From contig NZ_CP081000.1 of assembly GCF_019645875.1 (NCBI RefSeq), forward strand, positions 2,108,001-2,172,000: 64,000 nt of DNA. Reading direction: 5' to 3'. Position 1 is the stretch's first letter. The number at the start of each line of letters is the position of its first letter. The position numbers were made by a program, and so were the translations under genes. Positions 24,941 through 33,802 of this stretch are shown piece after piece. The notes under the pieces were generated by a model. It was given only the letters and a program-made list of their open reading frames with translations. It was not told where the DNA came from and made no database searches. Source of the DNA: Mycolicibacterium senegalense (GTDB taxonomy: Bacteria; Actinomycetota; Actinomycetes; Mycobacteriales; Mycobacteriaceae).

Positions 24941-25521
24941 TCTCCGAGGTTCGGTTCTGGCGGTCAGCCGTCGAGTCGGGGCGTGGTATCGGCGCGTACC
25001 GGCGCTGTTCAGATCAAGATGAGCCGCGAGGTGTGGGATAGCCCACGTGCGGTGCGGATGCGCCGGCGCTGAATTGGCTGAGATGAGCCACCGGCGGGGA
25101 AAGCCGACCACAACCGCCCGGGCCGCCCAGTCGTTGCATTCGCGGGGTCGACTTGATCGCACCCTGCGGCCACCGCCGGCCTGCCGTAGGGCGGTCGTGC
25201 TCGGCGGAACCTCCGAACTGCCCGCTGCCGACGCGAGAATGGCTGTTGTACTGCGCTTTTGAAACCTCTGCGAATATTTACGGCTGCTGTGAGCCGTATT
25301 GGAGCCAGACTGGTATCGCGAAAGGGACGCCACACCAACAGAAGAGTTTTGGTTAGTCTCACCCTCGCTGAACTGAGGAGGGCTGCGGGCCCGGGCACGG
25401 CGCACACGTTTGGTGGCGCCCCCGGCCTGCGCCGTACACAGGGGGGATGAGGCTTGACGTGTGAAGAAGTACTGCAGCACAGCGCAACTGACGCTGCGGG
25501 TTATCTAACGCAGGGGCCGAC
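24941..25521 (+). other. 581-bp intergenic region between prpC and mbtK
   Basis: I see no convincing gene here. Short open frames lack conserved features. The distal part becomes AT-richer and contains a 6-bp hairpin ACGGCT-GCTGTG-AGCCGT around 25280-25297 and an IdeR-like box at 25348-25366. The final 155 bp before mbtK hold no clear promoter in addition. Confidence 0.5.
25348..25366. promoter_or_regulatory. degenerate IdeR (iron box) candidate
   Basis: TTTGGTTAGTCTCACCCTC matches the 19-bp IdeR consensus TTAGGTTAGSCTAACCTAA at about 13 of 19 positions, with a good left half. It lies 155 bp upstream of mbtK, a gene that is iron-repressed in other mycobacteria. Confidence 0.5.
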
Positions 25522-26148
25522 GTGACCAACACGTCAACCGCGGACTACCCCGTGCTTCCTCGGGAACGCAAGAACGTTTCAGAGGCGATACGCAGCACGC
25601 CGGCACCGCCGGTCCCACAACTGTTGCGGCCGAGCAAGATCCGGGTGGCTACCGGTACCGACGCCGCGATGATCGCCGAGTGGATGAATCGCCCACACCT
25701 CGCCAAGGCCTGGGAGTACGACTGGCCGGTCGAGCGCTGGCGCACACATCTGCAAGCTCAGCTCGAAGGCGACTACTCGCTGCCGCTTGTGCTGAGTATC
25801 GGCGGCGTAGATCGTGGATACCTCGAAATCTACCGGGCTGCCAAAGATTCCATCGCCGACCGCTACGACAGTGCGCCGCATGACCTGGGGCTACACGGCG
25901 CGATCGCCGACGAAGAGTTGGTGAACCGAGGTCTCGGGCCGATGCTGCTCCCCAAGATCGTGGCAAGCGTCCTGGCTGCCGACCCCGATTGCCGGCGGAT
26001 CATGTTCGACCCCGATCACCGCAACACCACCGTGCGGGGATTGTGTGAGTTCGCCGGATGCAAATTCCTCGGCGAGCATCAGATGTCCAACCGCAGGATG
26101 GCGCTCTATCAACTCGATCGGGCCACCGCCCGCAAGTGGATGGCTTGA
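25522..26148 (+). CDS. mbtK: mycobactin lysine N6-acetyl/acyltransferase MbtK
   Basis: A 208-residue GNAT-family acyltransferase of the IucB/RhbD type, closely resembling M. tuberculosis MbtK (Rv1347c): [76 protein letters not shown]. It transfers the long acyl chain to the hydroxylysine N6 of mycobactin. GTG at 25522 gives a length close to the 210 residues of MbtK, but the ribosome site is weak. It leads a cluster with mbtL and mbtM behind an IdeR-like box. Confidence 0.92.
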   Translation: MTNTSTADYPVLPRERKNVSEAIRSTPAPPVPQLLRPSKIRVATGTDAAMIAEWMNRPHLAKAWEYDWPVERWRTHLQAQLEGDYSLPLVLSIGGVDRGYLEIYRAAKDSIADRYDSAPHDLGLHGAIADEELVNRGLGPMLLPKIVASVLAADPDCRRIMFDPDHRNTTVRGLCEFAGCKFLGEHQMSNRRMALYQLDRATARKWMA

Positions 26149-26254
26149 GCTTTTTTCCCCCAAACCGGCTGCCTGACAGACGGTTCCATGAGCAATCAAA
26201 CAGATCGAAATGAAAGGTGAGGCTGGGTCTCGTCGACCAGCCGGGTATTCACTT

Positions 26255-26518
26255 ATGACCACGACTGATTCATCGACATCACCGGCTGTGTCCGACGGAC
26301 TGGTGTCCATTTTGCGTGACGATCTCGAACTTCCGTGCCAATCGCTGGATGTGGGCACACGTCTGGTCGAGGACCTCGGCATGGATTCGGTCTCGTTCGC
26401 CGTGGGGCTGGTGGCGATCGAGGAGAAGTTCGGGGTGCAGCTCAGCGAGGAAGACCTGATCACCTGCCGCACGGTGGGTGACCTGCAGACCGTGATCGAC
26501 GACCGGAGCGCGGCATGA
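26255..26518 (+). CDS. mbtL: acyl carrier protein MbtL of mycobactin acylation
   Basis: An acyl carrier protein of 87 residues from ATG at 26255 (102 from an in-frame ATG at 26210; neither start has a strong ribosome site). The pantetheine serine is in LGMDSVSF, followed by a typical helix III (EEDLITCRTVGDLQTVI). In M. tuberculosis MbtL carries the acyl chain activated by MbtM before transfer by MbtK. Here mbtK, mbtL and mbtM are consecutive and co-directional. The stop overlaps mbtM by 4 bp. Confidence 0.88.
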   Translation: MTTTDSSTSPAVSDGLVSILRDDLELPCQSLDVGTRLVEDLGMDSVSFAVGLVAIEEKFGVQLSEEDLITCRTVGDLQTVIDDRSAA

Positions 26519-28080
26519 ATCCGCTGGCAGGCGCCCTGAGAGAGGCCATGGTCACCTCGCCGCACCACCTGGCGGTACTCGACCGCGACACCGATTCCTG
26601 GCAGCGCCGTCCGTGGCCCGAGGTGCACGGTATCGCCGAATCCATCGCGGCTTACCTGTTGGGCCGGGACCGACGGGGAGCGGTAGGGCTGGTCGGCGAG
26701 CCGACCGTGGAAATTGTTGCCGCCATCCAGGGTTCGTGGCTGGCAGGTGAGGGAGTGTCGATCCTGCCGCGGCCGCAACGCCGCGCCGAGCCGTCGGAAT
26801 GGGCGCATGCCACGCTGTCCCGGTTTGCCGGCATCGGCGTGACGACGGTGTTCAGCTATGGCAGCACGCTGGAACTGTTGCGGACCGTGGACTCGGCGCT
26901 GACGGTGTGCGACGTCGCCGACGCCGCACGCACGTCCACATCGACCCAGTTGCGCCATCCCGACCATGCCGATGTCGCGATCCTGCAGGGCACGGCCGGC
27001 TCCACCGGTTCTCCCCGCACCGCGACGTTGGCGCCGGAGGCTGTGCTCAACAACATCCTGGCGGTCACGCAGCGATTGTCGCTGAGCCGCAACGATGTCG
27101 GCTGTTCCTGGTTGCCGATCTACCACGACATGGGCCTGGCGATGGTGCTGGCGTCGACGATGTCCGGCATGCCGTTGTGGCTGGCGCCCACGGGGGCCTT
27201 CTCGGCGGCGCCGCTGCGGTGGGCCGAATGGCTGTCCGAATCGTCGGCCACCTTCACCGCCGGGCCGAACTTCGGATACTCGGTACTCGGCCGCTTCGCC
27301 AATCGGGTGTCCGACGTCGACCTCGGTGCGGTGCGGATCGCGATCAACGGCGGCGAGCCCGTCGACTGTGCCGGTGTCGATCGATTCGCCGTCGGCATGA
27401 GCCGGTTCGGCTTCGACGCTGCGGCGATGACACCGGCCTACGGGATGGCCGAGTCAACCTGCGCAGTCACCCTTCCCGCCCCAGGGGAGGGTCTGCGCAT
27501 CGACATCCCGGATGCGGGGGATATCGACCGGCGCTTTGCGCTGCTCGGGCGGCCCGTGCCGGGTATGGAGGTCCGCATCGTGCCGTCTGCCCATGACGAC
27601 ACCGGCACATCCGGCGAAGTCGAGATTCGGGGCTCGTCGATGATGACCTGCTACCTGGGAAATGCGCCGGTAGACGCGGGCAGCAACGGCCAGTGGTTCC
27701 CGACCGGCGATATCGGCTACCTCGTCGACGGCGCGCTGGTGATCTGCGGCCGGTCCAAGGAGATGATCACCATCGCCGGGCGCAACATCTTCCCCACCGA
27801 GATCGAGCAGGTCGCGGGCGAAGTCGAGGGGGTGCGGGAAGGAGCGGTGGTCGCTGTCGGCACGGAATCCGGTGCCGCACAATCCCGATTGCTGGTGGCA
27901 GCCGAGTTCGTCGGCACTGAGCAGGACACCACCCGCAGTGCCGTGATCCGGCGCATCGTGTCGGTGTGCGGGGTGACACCGGCCGATGTGGTGCTGATGT
28001 CGCCGGGATCCTTGCCACGGACGTCATCCGGAAAGCTCCGGCGCTTGGAGGTGCGTCGTCAACTGGAGGCCGCGCGGTAG
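26515..28080 (+). CDS. mbtM: fatty acyl-AMP ligase MbtM (FadD33-like)
   Basis: A 521-residue adenylate-forming ligase of the FAAL type. P-loop motif GTAGSTGSPRTA (about residues 160-171), PAYGMAESTCAVTLP, PTGDIGYLVDG and C-terminal PRTSSGKLRRLE are intact. It should load the mycobactin lipid chain on MbtL. ATG at 26515 overlaps the mbtL stop (ATGA). In M. tuberculosis the next gene is mbtN (acyl-ACP dehydrogenase). Here the next gene is an unrelated DHFR-family protein, so mbtN must be elsewhere or absent. Confidence 0.9.
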   Translation: MNPLAGALREAMVTSPHHLAVLDRDTDSWQRRPWPEVHGIAESIAAYLLGRDRRGAVGLVGEPTVEIVAAIQGSWLAGEGVSILPRPQRRAEPSEWAHATLSRFAGIGVTTVFSYGSTLELLRTVDSALTVCDVADAARTSTSTQLRHPDHADVAILQGTAGSTGSPRTATLAPEAVLNNILAVTQRLSLSRNDVGCSWLPIYHDMGLAMVLASTMSGMPLWLAPTGAFSAAPLRWAEWLSESSATFTAGPNFGYSVLGRFANRVSDVDLGAVRIAINGGEPVDCAGVDRFAVGMSRFGFDAAAMTPAYGMAESTCAVTLPAPGEGLRIDIPDAGDIDRRFALLGRPVPGMEVRIVPSAHDDTGTSGEVEIRGSSMMTCYLGNAPVDAGSNGQWFPTGDIGYLVDGALVICGRSKEMITIAGRNIFPTEIEQVAGEVEGVREGAVVAVGTESGAAQSRLLVAAEFVGTEQDTTRSAVIRRIVSVCGVTPADVVLMSPGSLPRTSSGKLRRLEVRRQLEAAR

Positions 28081-28160
28081 CCGCGCGGCCCGCGCGATGA
28101 GTTCTACCCTCGTTCCGAGTCCAAGCAGTATCCACTGCTGACCGAACGGGAGAGAACCTC

Positions 28161-28811
28161 GTGGCACAACTGCTCAAAGTCCAGAATTTCAACGTGTCCA
28201 GCGACGGATTCGGCGCCGGCGAGAACCAGAGCTTCGAGCGCCCGTTCGGTCATGCCGAGCCGGCGACGATGTTCGCCTGGGCCGGAGCCACGGCCAGCTG
28301 GCCCAACCGTACGGACCCGGGCGGCAGTCGTGGCCTCGACGACTACCTGACCAGGGACTTCCATCACAACATCGGTGCCGAGATCATGGGCCGCAACAAG
28401 TTCAGCCCGTACCGGGGTCCGTGGCAGGATCACCCCGACTGGCAGGGCTGGTGGGGCGGGGTACCGCCGTTCCACACCCCGGTTTTCGTGATGACCCATC
28501 ACCAGCGACCGTCATTCACCCTGTCGGACACCACCTTCCATTTCGTCGACGCCGATCCGGCGACCGTCCTCGAACAGGCCCGGGCCGCCGCACAAGGCAA
28601 GGATGTCCGGCTGGGCGGGGGCGCGTTCACCATCCGGGAGTTTCTGGACGCCGACCTCGTGGACACCCTGCACGTGGCGGTGTCGCCGACCGAATTGGGC
28701 GGTGGGTCCCGGCTCTGGGAGTCACCCGAGGAGTTGGACGATCGCTTTCACCATGACGTGGTGCCAAGCCCCGGCGGCGCGGTCACGCATCACTTGTTCT
28801 GGCGGAAATGA
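28161..28811 (+). CDS. dihydrofolate-reductase-family protein (RibD C-terminal type)
   Basis: A 216-residue protein of the RibD C-terminal/DHFR-like family, a common group of NAD(P)H-dependent reductases of unknown substrate in actinobacteria. Typical segments are NFNVSSDGFGAG at the N-terminus, GAEIMGRNKFSP (nucleotide loop), PVFVMTHHQRPS, VRLGGGAFTIREFLDADLVDTLHVAVSPTELGGG. GTG at 28161 follows GGGAGAG. A plain housekeeping role cannot be named. It is not an authentic FolA. Confidence 0.85.
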   Translation: MAQLLKVQNFNVSSDGFGAGENQSFERPFGHAEPATMFAWAGATASWPNRTDPGGSRGLDDYLTRDFHHNIGAEIMGRNKFSPYRGPWQDHPDWQGWWGGVPPFHTPVFVMTHHQRPSFTLSDTTFHFVDADPATVLEQARAAAQGKDVRLGGGAFTIREFLDADLVDTLHVAVSPTELGGGSRLWESPEELDDRFHHDVVPSPGGAVTHHLFWRK

Positions 28812-28903
28812 GCTAGCCCGGTCGGCGGAGGCCGTCACGACCCAGGTTTCGGTCGGCAGCCAGCGGGTAATGCACTGAGCTGACCCGGAGGGAGATGCTG
28901 CTC

Positions 28904-29755
28904 ATGACGGCGATCACCGCAGATCGCGGACTGCTTCGCACAATCAACCTGCACGTCGAGGACACCGGAGGCGCCGGACGCCCCGTGGTGCTGATCCACG
29001 GTTGGCCGCTCACCGGAGAATCCTGGGCCCCACAGGTCGATGCCCTCGTCGCAGCCGGATACCGGGTGATCACCTATGACCGCCGGGGTTTCGGCCGAAG
29101 CGACACGTCACTGGTGGGCTACACCTACGAATCGCTGTCCGATGACCTTTCGGCATTGATGGAGGAGCTGGACCTACGGGATGCGACTCTGGTCGGCTTC
29201 TCCATGGGCGGGGGAGAAGTGGCCAGCTATTGCGCCCGCAAAGGCACCGCCCGAGTGCGCAGCGCGGTGTTCGCGGCCTCGGTGACTCCGTATCTGCTGC
29301 ATTCCCGCGACAATCCCGAGGGGCCGTTGAGCAAGACGCAGGCCGCCCAGATGGCGATGTCGCTGACGAAGAACCAAGACGCGTTCTACGACCGGATGAT
29401 GACCGACGTCTTCTCGGCCAACGGACAGTTGACGATCAGTGAGGATCAACGCCGGCAGGCGTTGGCGATGTGCAGGCAGGCCAGTAAGAACGCCGCACTC
29501 GCCTGCCTCACCGCCTTCGGTAACACCGACTTCCGTGAGGACCTGCCTCGGGTCACGGTGCCCAGCCTGATCATTCACGGAGACGCCGATACGACTGTGC
29601 CGCTGGAGGGTTCAGGACGTCGCACGCACGAGGCGTTACGCGACAGCCGGCTGCACGTCATCGCCGGCGGGCCGCACGGAATCCCGATCAGCCATGCCGA
29701 CGAATTCAACGAGGTGTTGTTGGCGTTCCTCGCGCAAGAGTTCGTCGCGCATTGA
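28904..29755 (+). CDS. alpha/beta hydrolase, chloroperoxidase-like
   Basis: A 283-residue alpha/beta-hydrolase. The oxyanion region is LIHGWPLTGESW, the nucleophile elbow GFSMGGGE (Ser about 104), acid HGDADTTVP and catalytic His in GGPHGIPISHAD. The sequence is of the cofactor-free haloperoxidase/esterase type (group with CPO-like proteins). ATG at 28904 is preferred over ATG at 28895 because GGAGGGAG (28887-28894) abuts the latter. Its stop is immediately followed by the convergent tetR stop with no gap. Substrate unknown. Confidence 0.87.
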   Translation: MTAITADRGLLRTINLHVEDTGGAGRPVVLIHGWPLTGESWAPQVDALVAAGYRVITYDRRGFGRSDTSLVGYTYESLSDDLSALMEELDLRDATLVGFSMGGGEVASYCARKGTARVRSAVFAASVTPYLLHSRDNPEGPLSKTQAAQMAMSLTKNQDAFYDRMMTDVFSANGQLTISEDQRRQALAMCRQASKNAALACLTAFGNTDFREDLPRVTVPSLIIHGDADTTVPLEGSGRRTHEALRDSRLHVIAGGPHGIPISHADEFNEVLLAFLAQEFVAH

Positions 29756-30322
29756 CTAGTCGCGGCAACGCATCCCGCGCTCGAAGGTACGGATGACGGC
29801 AGGAGCGGCCGCGTGTTGCGGCATGAGGCCGTCCTTGGAATCTTGGCAAGCCCACATGACCAACCCGTAGAGCGCGTGTTCGAGCCACTGGGTGCTCGAC
29901 TCCGAGTCGAACACGCCTTCGGCTTGGCCGCGTGCGATCAGATTGGTGAGATAGCTGTTATCCGGCATCGCCTCCGGGGGCAGGTCACGGAGCAGGTTGG
30001 GGTCGTCGAAAAGAAACAGCAGCCGGTTGCCGACCGAGATCATCGCGTTGATGACGCGCCGCATGGCATCGACGGGGCAGCCGTCCTCGGGGGCAGCAGC
30101 GGCCACCGCGGCGGTCACCACCTGCACCGAGTCGACGATGGTGGCGTTGATCAGGCTTTCCCGGTCGGGGAAGTAGCGGTGCACGGTGGTTCGGCCGACG
30201 CCGGCTGCCTTGGCGATCTCGGGCAACGTAGCGGTCCGGTCGTCGGCCAGGACTGCGGCGGCGGCCTCGATGATCGCGGCGCGGGTGCGCGCCTGGGTAG
30301 CCGAGAGCTCGCCGGTACTCAT
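29756..30322 (-). CDS. TetR-family transcriptional regulator
   Basis: A 188-residue TetR repressor. Helix-turn-helix around residues 27-50 (ATLPEIAKAAGVGRTTVHRYFPDRESL). The C-terminal ligand domain is hydrophobic and unassigned. ATG at 30322 begins MSTGELSATQ. It lies 22 bp downstream of mmpL in the same direction and is presumably the last gene of the mmpS-mmpL-tetR operon, so it probably represses the operon through the inverted repeat at 33723-33754. Such mmpL-linked TetR regulators respond to drugs or lipids in other mycobacteria. Confidence 0.88.
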   Translation of the reverse strand: MSTGELSATQARTRAAIIEAAAAVLADDRTATLPEIAKAAGVGRTTVHRYFPDRESLINATIVDSVQVVTAAVAAAAPEDGCPVDAMRRVINAMISVGNRLLFLFDDPNLLRDLPPEAMPDNSYLTNLIARGQAEGVFDSESSTQWLEHALYGLVMWACQDSKDGLMPQHAAAPAVIRTFERGMRCRD

Positions 30323-30344
30323 CCGTCGATGGTATCGGCGACCG

Positions 30345-33200
30345 TCACGACGGTCTTGCCACCGGTATCGGCGTCGTGCGGTCCGCCAGGAAACGTGCCG
30401 GACGTTGCCGAACCGGCAACGGCCACCAGAACCAGCGCCCGAGAATCGCCGCAATCGTCGGAGTCATCAGCGAGCGCACCACGAGGGTGTCGAACAGCAG
30501 ACCCAAACCGATCGTCGTACCGCCCTGGCCGATCGCGATCAGATCGCTGGTTGCCATCGAGGCCATCGTGAAGGCGAACACAAGGCCGGCTGCGGTGACC
30601 ACCCCACCCGTGGCGCCCATGGCCCGGATGATGCCGGTGTTGATGCCCGCGCTGATCTCCTCCTTCATTCGGGACACCACCAGCAGGTTGTAGTCCGATC
30701 CGACCGCCAGCAGGATGATCACCGAGAACGCCAAGGTCATCCAGTGCAGATCGATTCCGAGCAGGTACTGCCACACCAGGACCGACAGGCCGAACGAGGC
30801 TGCCAGAGAAAGGATTACGGTACCGACGATCACAAACGACGCGATCAGCGCGCGGGTGATCAACAGCATCACGATGAAGATCAGGGTGATCGCGCCGCAG
30901 GCCGAGATCAGCAGATCCCATTGCGCACCGACCTGGATGTCCTTGTAGGTGGCTGCGGTGCCGCCGAGGTAGATCTTGGCGTCGGCCAGGGGCGTCGTCT
31001 TGATCGCTTCGCGGGCCGTTTTCAGGATCGGGTCGACGTGCGAAATGCCTTCGGCAGTAGCCGGATCCACATCGTGGGTGATGATGAACTGTGCGGCTTG
31101 ACCATCCGGTGAGACCATCAGGTCCAGGCCCCGTTTGAAATCCGGGTTGTCGAACGCCTCGGGTGGCAGATAGAACGAGTCGTCGTTGCGGGCGTCGTCG
31201 AACGCCTGTCCCATCACCGATGCCGTGTCGGTCATCTTGCCGATCTGATCGACCAGCCCGTTGAACGTGCTGAACATCGTCTTCATCGTGCCCTGCATGG
31301 ACTTGGAGATGGCGATCATCGGCGGCAACTGAGCCACCAGTTGCGGCATCAGCTGATCCATGTCGTTCATGTTCTTCACCGATTCCGAGAGGGTCTCGGT
31401 CATGGTGTCGATGCCGTCGAGACCGTCGAACATCGAGCGCATCGAATGACACATCGGGATGTCGTAGCAGTGCGGTTCCCAATACAGGTAGTTGCGCAGC
31501 GGTCGCATGAAATCGTCGAAATCAGCCATGTGATCCCGCATTTCGTTGGTACTGGCCTGCATCTCGTTCATGCTCGCGGTCAGCTCGTGGGTGATGTCGG
31601 TCATCCGGTTCATCAGGCCCAGCATGTTCTCCATGATCGCGATCATCCGGCCCAGATCGTCGGTGAGCGTGTTCATGTCGCCCATGCGCTCGCGCAGGAA
31701 CTGCAGGTTCTCGGTCATGGAGACCGACTGCATACTCACCTGGAACGGCACGGAACTGTGCGCGATGGGGCGACCGAGCGGCCGGGTGATGCTCTGCACA
31801 CGCGCGACACCGGGCACACGGATCAATTCCCTGGCGATCTTGTCCAGCACGATCATGTCGGCCGGGTTGCGCAGATCTCGGCCCGCATCCACGAGCAGCA
31901 GATCCGGATTCATCCGGGCCGCGGTGAAATGCCGTTCAGCGGCGGCATATCCGACGTTCGACGGCAGGTCCTTGGGAATGTAGAGCCGTTCGTTGTAGGA
32001 GGTCTTGTAGCCGGGCAGGGCCAGCAGACCCACGAGTGCCACCGAGATGGCCGCCGCCAGGATCGGAACCGGCCAGCGCACCACCGAGGTGCCGAGTCGG
32101 CGCCAGCCGCGGGAACGGATCTCGCGCTTGGCGTCGAGCAGGCCGAACCGGCTGCCCGCGGCAAGCACCGCGGGAGCCAGGGTGAGCGAGGCCAGCACCA
32201 CCACCGACATGCCGATGGCGCTCGGGATACCCATGGAGCTGAAGTAGTTCAGCCGGGTGAAATGCAGGCATAACATGGCGCCGGCGACCGTGAGTCCCGA
32301 GCCGAGGATGACGTGGCCGACACCGTGAAATGCGGTGTAGTAGGCATCTTCTCGCTCTTGGCCCTTCTGCCGGGCTTCCTGATATCGGCCGACGAGGAAG
32401 ATGGCGTAGTCGGTTCCGGCCGCGATGGCCAACGAGGTCAGTAGGCTCACCGAGAACGTCGACAAACCGAGCAGGCCCGCGTGGCCGATCGCGGCCACCA
32501 CACCACGGGCGGCCGACATCTCCAGCAGCACCACGATCAGCATCAACAGCATCGTCGCGAATGACCGGTAGACCACGATCAGCATCACCGCGATCACGGC
32601 GATGGTGACGAAGGTGATCTTGACCATGCTCTTGTCGCCGGCCTCGTTCATGTCGGTGGTGAGCGGACCTTGGCCGGTGACATAGGCTTTCACGCCGGCG
32701 GGCGGGTGCGACTCGTCGATGATCTTGCGGACTGCGGCGACCGACTCGTTGGCCAGCGTCTCGCCCTGGTTGCCGGCGAGGTTGACCTGAACGTAGGCGG
32801 CTTTGCCGTCGGTGCTTTGTGAGCCGGCCGCGGTGATCAGGTCGCCCCAGTAGTTCTGTACGTGCTGAACGTGTTCGGTGTCGGCCTGCAGTGTGCGGAC
32901 CAGCTCGTCGTAGTAGTGATGGGCTTCGGTGCCGAGCGGCTGATCGCCTTCGAGCACCACCATCGCGATCGTGTCGGAGTCGAACTGATCGAAGCGCTCA
33001 CCGATCTTCTTCATCGCCACCAGAGCCGGAGCGTCCTGCGGCGACAGAGAGACGGCGTGTTCGTGACCGACCACCTCGAGCTGGGGGATCAGTGCGTTCA
33101 GGACGACGACGAGTGCGACCCACAGCAGGATGATCGGGACCGCGGCGACGCGGATGACGCGTGCGATTCCCCTGTGGTCGGGGTGTTCGTGGTTGCCCAT
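30345..33200 (-). CDS. MmpL-family RND transporter (MmpL4/5 type)
   Basis: A 951-residue RND transporter with the mycobacterial MmpL layout: TM1 near residue 20, first large outer loop, five helices around 200-340, second outer loop (about 400-745) with a long Met-rich coiled-coil segment (about 490-640, LTDDLGRMIAIMENMLGLMNRMTDITHELTA region), and the final TM group (about 765-930). The coiled coil and co-transcribed MmpS place it in the siderophore/lipid/drug-exporting MmpL4/MmpL5 group. ATG overlaps the mmpS stop by 4 bp. Cargo cannot be assigned. A siderophore role is possible given mbt genes 5 kb away, but there is no direct evidence. Confidence 0.92.
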   Translation of the reverse strand: MGNHEHPDHRGIARVIRVAAVPIILLWVALVVVLNALIPQLEVVGHEHAVSLSPQDAPALVAMKKIGERFDQFDSDTIAMVVLEGDQPLGTEAHHYYDELVRTLQADTEHVQHVQNYWGDLITAAGSQSTDGKAAYVQVNLAGNQGETLANESVAAVRKIIDESHPPAGVKAYVTGQGPLTTDMNEAGDKSMVKITFVTIAVIAVMLIVVYRSFATMLLMLIVVLLEMSAARGVVAAIGHAGLLGLSTFSVSLLTSLAIAAGTDYAIFLVGRYQEARQKGQEREDAYYTAFHGVGHVILGSGLTVAGAMLCLHFTRLNYFSSMGIPSAIGMSVVVLASLTLAPAVLAAGSRFGLLDAKREIRSRGWRRLGTSVVRWPVPILAAAISVALVGLLALPGYKTSYNERLYIPKDLPSNVGYAAAERHFTAARMNPDLLLVDAGRDLRNPADMIVLDKIARELIRVPGVARVQSITRPLGRPIAHSSVPFQVSMQSVSMTENLQFLRERMGDMNTLTDDLGRMIAIMENMLGLMNRMTDITHELTASMNEMQASTNEMRDHMADFDDFMRPLRNYLYWEPHCYDIPMCHSMRSMFDGLDGIDTMTETLSESVKNMNDMDQLMPQLVAQLPPMIAISKSMQGTMKTMFSTFNGLVDQIGKMTDTASVMGQAFDDARNDDSFYLPPEAFDNPDFKRGLDLMVSPDGQAAQFIITHDVDPATAEGISHVDPILKTAREAIKTTPLADAKIYLGGTAATYKDIQVGAQWDLLISACGAITLIFIVMLLITRALIASFVIVGTVILSLAASFGLSVLVWQYLLGIDLHWMTLAFSVIILLAVGSDYNLLVVSRMKEEISAGINTGIIRAMGATGGVVTAAGLVFAFTMASMATSDLIAIGQGGTTIGLGLLFDTLVVRSLMTPTIAAILGRWFWWPLPVRQRPARFLADRTTPIPVARPS

Positions 33201-33640
33201 CAGGCGGCCTTTTCCAAGCAGAAGGCCTGGGCGTTGTGCTGGTTCACGGTCTGGTCGTCACGCACCTCGCCGTTGACGACGATCCGGCAGCTGATCACTT
33301 CGCTATCTCCTTGGGCGACCACGTTGGCGAACACCGTGGGCAGGGTGGTGACGACTTCGTGCCGCCATGGCAGCGAGCTGAAACTCTCGGTGTGGGGTTG
33401 GGCGTCGGCGTCGAGGTAGCTGACGTGGCCGCTGGTGCCGCTGGGCCCGTTGATCTCGTAGACGACGCGCTTGGGGTTGAACTCGACGATGTCGTCTCCG
33501 GCGGATTGGCCCGGTTCGGTGTTGATGTGGGTGCCGAAGATTCCGTGCATGCGGCTCATCGTGAAACCGCTGACGGCGAGCGCGGCTATCAACACCAGGG
33601 GAATCCAGAAGCGTTTGGCGAGCCGAAATAGCGTAGCCAC
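33200..33640 (-). CDS. MmpS-family accessory protein
   Basis: A 146-residue protein with one N-terminal TM helix (about residues 8-27, RFWIPLVLIAALAVSGF) and a beta-rich outer domain containing the family pattern KRVVYEINGPSGTSGHVSYLDADAQPH and two Cys (SCRIV, AFCLEKAA) that probably pair. MmpS proteins are adaptors of their MmpL partner. GTG at 33640 follows GGAGAGG about 12 nt upstream and gives the usual MmpS length. It opens the mmpS-mmpL-tetR operon. Confidence 0.9.
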   Translation of the reverse strand: MATLFRLAKRFWIPLVLIAALAVSGFTMSRMHGIFGTHINTEPGQSAGDDIVEFNPKRVVYEINGPSGTSGHVSYLDADAQPHTESFSSLPWRHEVVTTLPTVFANVVAQGDSEVISCRIVVNGEVRDDQTVNQHNAQAFCLEKAA

Positions 33641-33711
33641 GGCAAAAATCCACCTCTCCGGTTCGGCGCATGCCGACGGAAAACCCCATCCGACCGCGAT
33701 TTGATCGGCTG

Positions 33712-33754
33712 AACGTAACAAGCCCTTAGTGGATCCTCAACGTTCCATTAAGGG
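33712..33754 (-). promoter_or_regulatory. mmpS promoter overlapped by inverted-repeat operator
   Basis: On the minus strand TTGAGG (33740-33735), 17-bp spacer and TACGTT (33717-33712) form a sigma-A-type promoter about 72 bp before mmpS. A 12-bp imperfect inverted repeat, CCCTTAGTGGAT / TTCCATTAAGGG (33723-33734 and 33743-33754, 10 of 12 matching), flanks the -35, with one half inside the spacer, as expected of a TetR operator. Confidence 0.6.
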
Positions 33755-33802
33755 ATTTTGAGATACCTCACAGTTGTTTGCGAAGTGGAATTTTTTGGTG
33801 GC

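Noticed and set aside
30319..31482. 387-codon minus-strand frame inside mmpL
   Set aside because: It is the same strand but a different frame within the intact MmpL transporter, with Arg/His-rich translation.
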